Below are positions 63,938 to 64,000 of a DNA stretch of 64,000 bases, one piece after another; within the stretch, counting starts at the first letter, position 1; every line of letters begins with the position of its first letter. The notes under the pieces were generated by a model. The model was not told the origin of the DNA, made no database searches, and was given only the letters and a program-made list of their open reading frames with translations. Made by a program: the position numbers and the translations under genes. Source of the DNA: Endobacter medicaginis. GTDB taxonomy: Bacteria; Pseudomonadota; Alphaproteobacteria; Acetobacterales; Acetobacteraceae. Where the stretch lies: contig NZ_JACHXV010000001.1 of the NCBI RefSeq assembly GCF_014192375.1, forward strand, positions 248,001 to 312,000, read 5' to 3'.

Positions 63938-63969
63938 AAAGGCGCCGGGCCTTGCCGCCCGGCGCCTTT
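63938..63969 (+). terminator. Strong intrinsic terminator after apt
   Basis: A perfect 13-bp stem, AAAGGCGCCGGGC at 63938-63950 and GCCCGGCGCCTTT at 63957-63969, closes on loop CTTGCC. It starts 24 bp after the apt stop and is followed by only a few bases of the window; A and T residues at its base give a bidirectional form. Nothing else is recognisable from 63970 to 64000. Confidence 0.85.
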
Positions 63970-64000
63970 CGGATCAGCCAGCGTTCGACGGCGCCGGCGT

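Noticed and set aside
1-64000. CRISPR array, tRNA or rRNA genes, insertion sequences
   Set aside because: No regularly spaced direct repeats, no cloverleaf-like gap sequence and no transposase were seen on either strand.

Overview
The window is GC-rich DNA that reads as a bacterial chromosome, most likely an acid-tolerant alphaproteobacterium of the Acetobacteraceae type. That placement rests on the gene families, on pervasive ATGA stop/start overlaps, and on small palindromic intergenic repeats of a kind I associate with that family. It is inference, because no rRNA or other marker gene is present. I saw no tRNA, rRNA, insertion sequence, CRISPR array or complete prophage.

Layout. (1) 1-7.7 kb is core metabolism on the plus strand: fabD (cut by the window edge), fabG, acpP and fabF for fatty-acid synthesis, mltG for peptidoglycan, sdaA for serine, then a minus-strand SDR and gmk. 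(2) 7.8-9.7 kb holds a DegT aminotransferase and a NeuD/PglD-like acetyltransferase, placed between gmk and dnaB. (3) 11.5-25.8 kb is an accessory surface-glycan region. It contains a low-GC alpha/beta-hydrolase-like protein, a secreted beta-rich protein, an FkbH-ACP pair, two WcbI-like proteins, two related glycosyltransferases each paired with a DUF1796 papain-like protein, then hldE and ugd. (4) 25.9-28.9 kb has mlaE, mlaF and radA. radA seems to begin at a non-canonical ATA codon. (5) 28.9-45.4 kb is mostly minus strand: an RND/MFP/OMF efflux set, two aldo/keto reductases, two Bcr/CflA-type MFS exporters, a lactonase-like protein, tldD, an LplT-like MFS protein, a small secreted protein, a TVP38-like membrane protein and a TetR regulator. 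(6) 45.4-51.4 kb is a second RND operon, divergent from the TetR gene across a large inverted-repeat operator. (7) 51.5-60.8 kb has an 8-oxoguanine deaminase-like enzyme and a dicarboxylate/glutaryl-CoA degradation cluster: class III CoA-transferase, IclR regulator, PimF-like bifunctional beta-oxidation protein, two acyl-CoA dehydrogenases (the second broken by an amber codon) and glutaryl-CoA dehydrogenase. (8) 60.8-64 kb has an unknown membrane protein, etfA/etfB, apt and a strong terminator.

How they fit together. ETF would take electrons from the acyl-CoA dehydrogenases next door. FkbH plus the small ACP could supply a glyceryl-ACP unit, with the WcbI-like proteins and glycosyltransferases as candidate users in building a surface polysaccharide that also draws on UDP-glucuronate (Ugd) and ADP-heptose (HldE). 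The two RND systems are separately encoded, and only the second has an obvious local repressor.

The observations most worth a second look are the FkbH-ACP-WcbI module, the duplicated glycosyltransferase/DUF1796 module, the radA ATA start, the amber-interrupted acyl-CoA dehydrogenase, and the palindromic operators near tetR, iclR and etfB.
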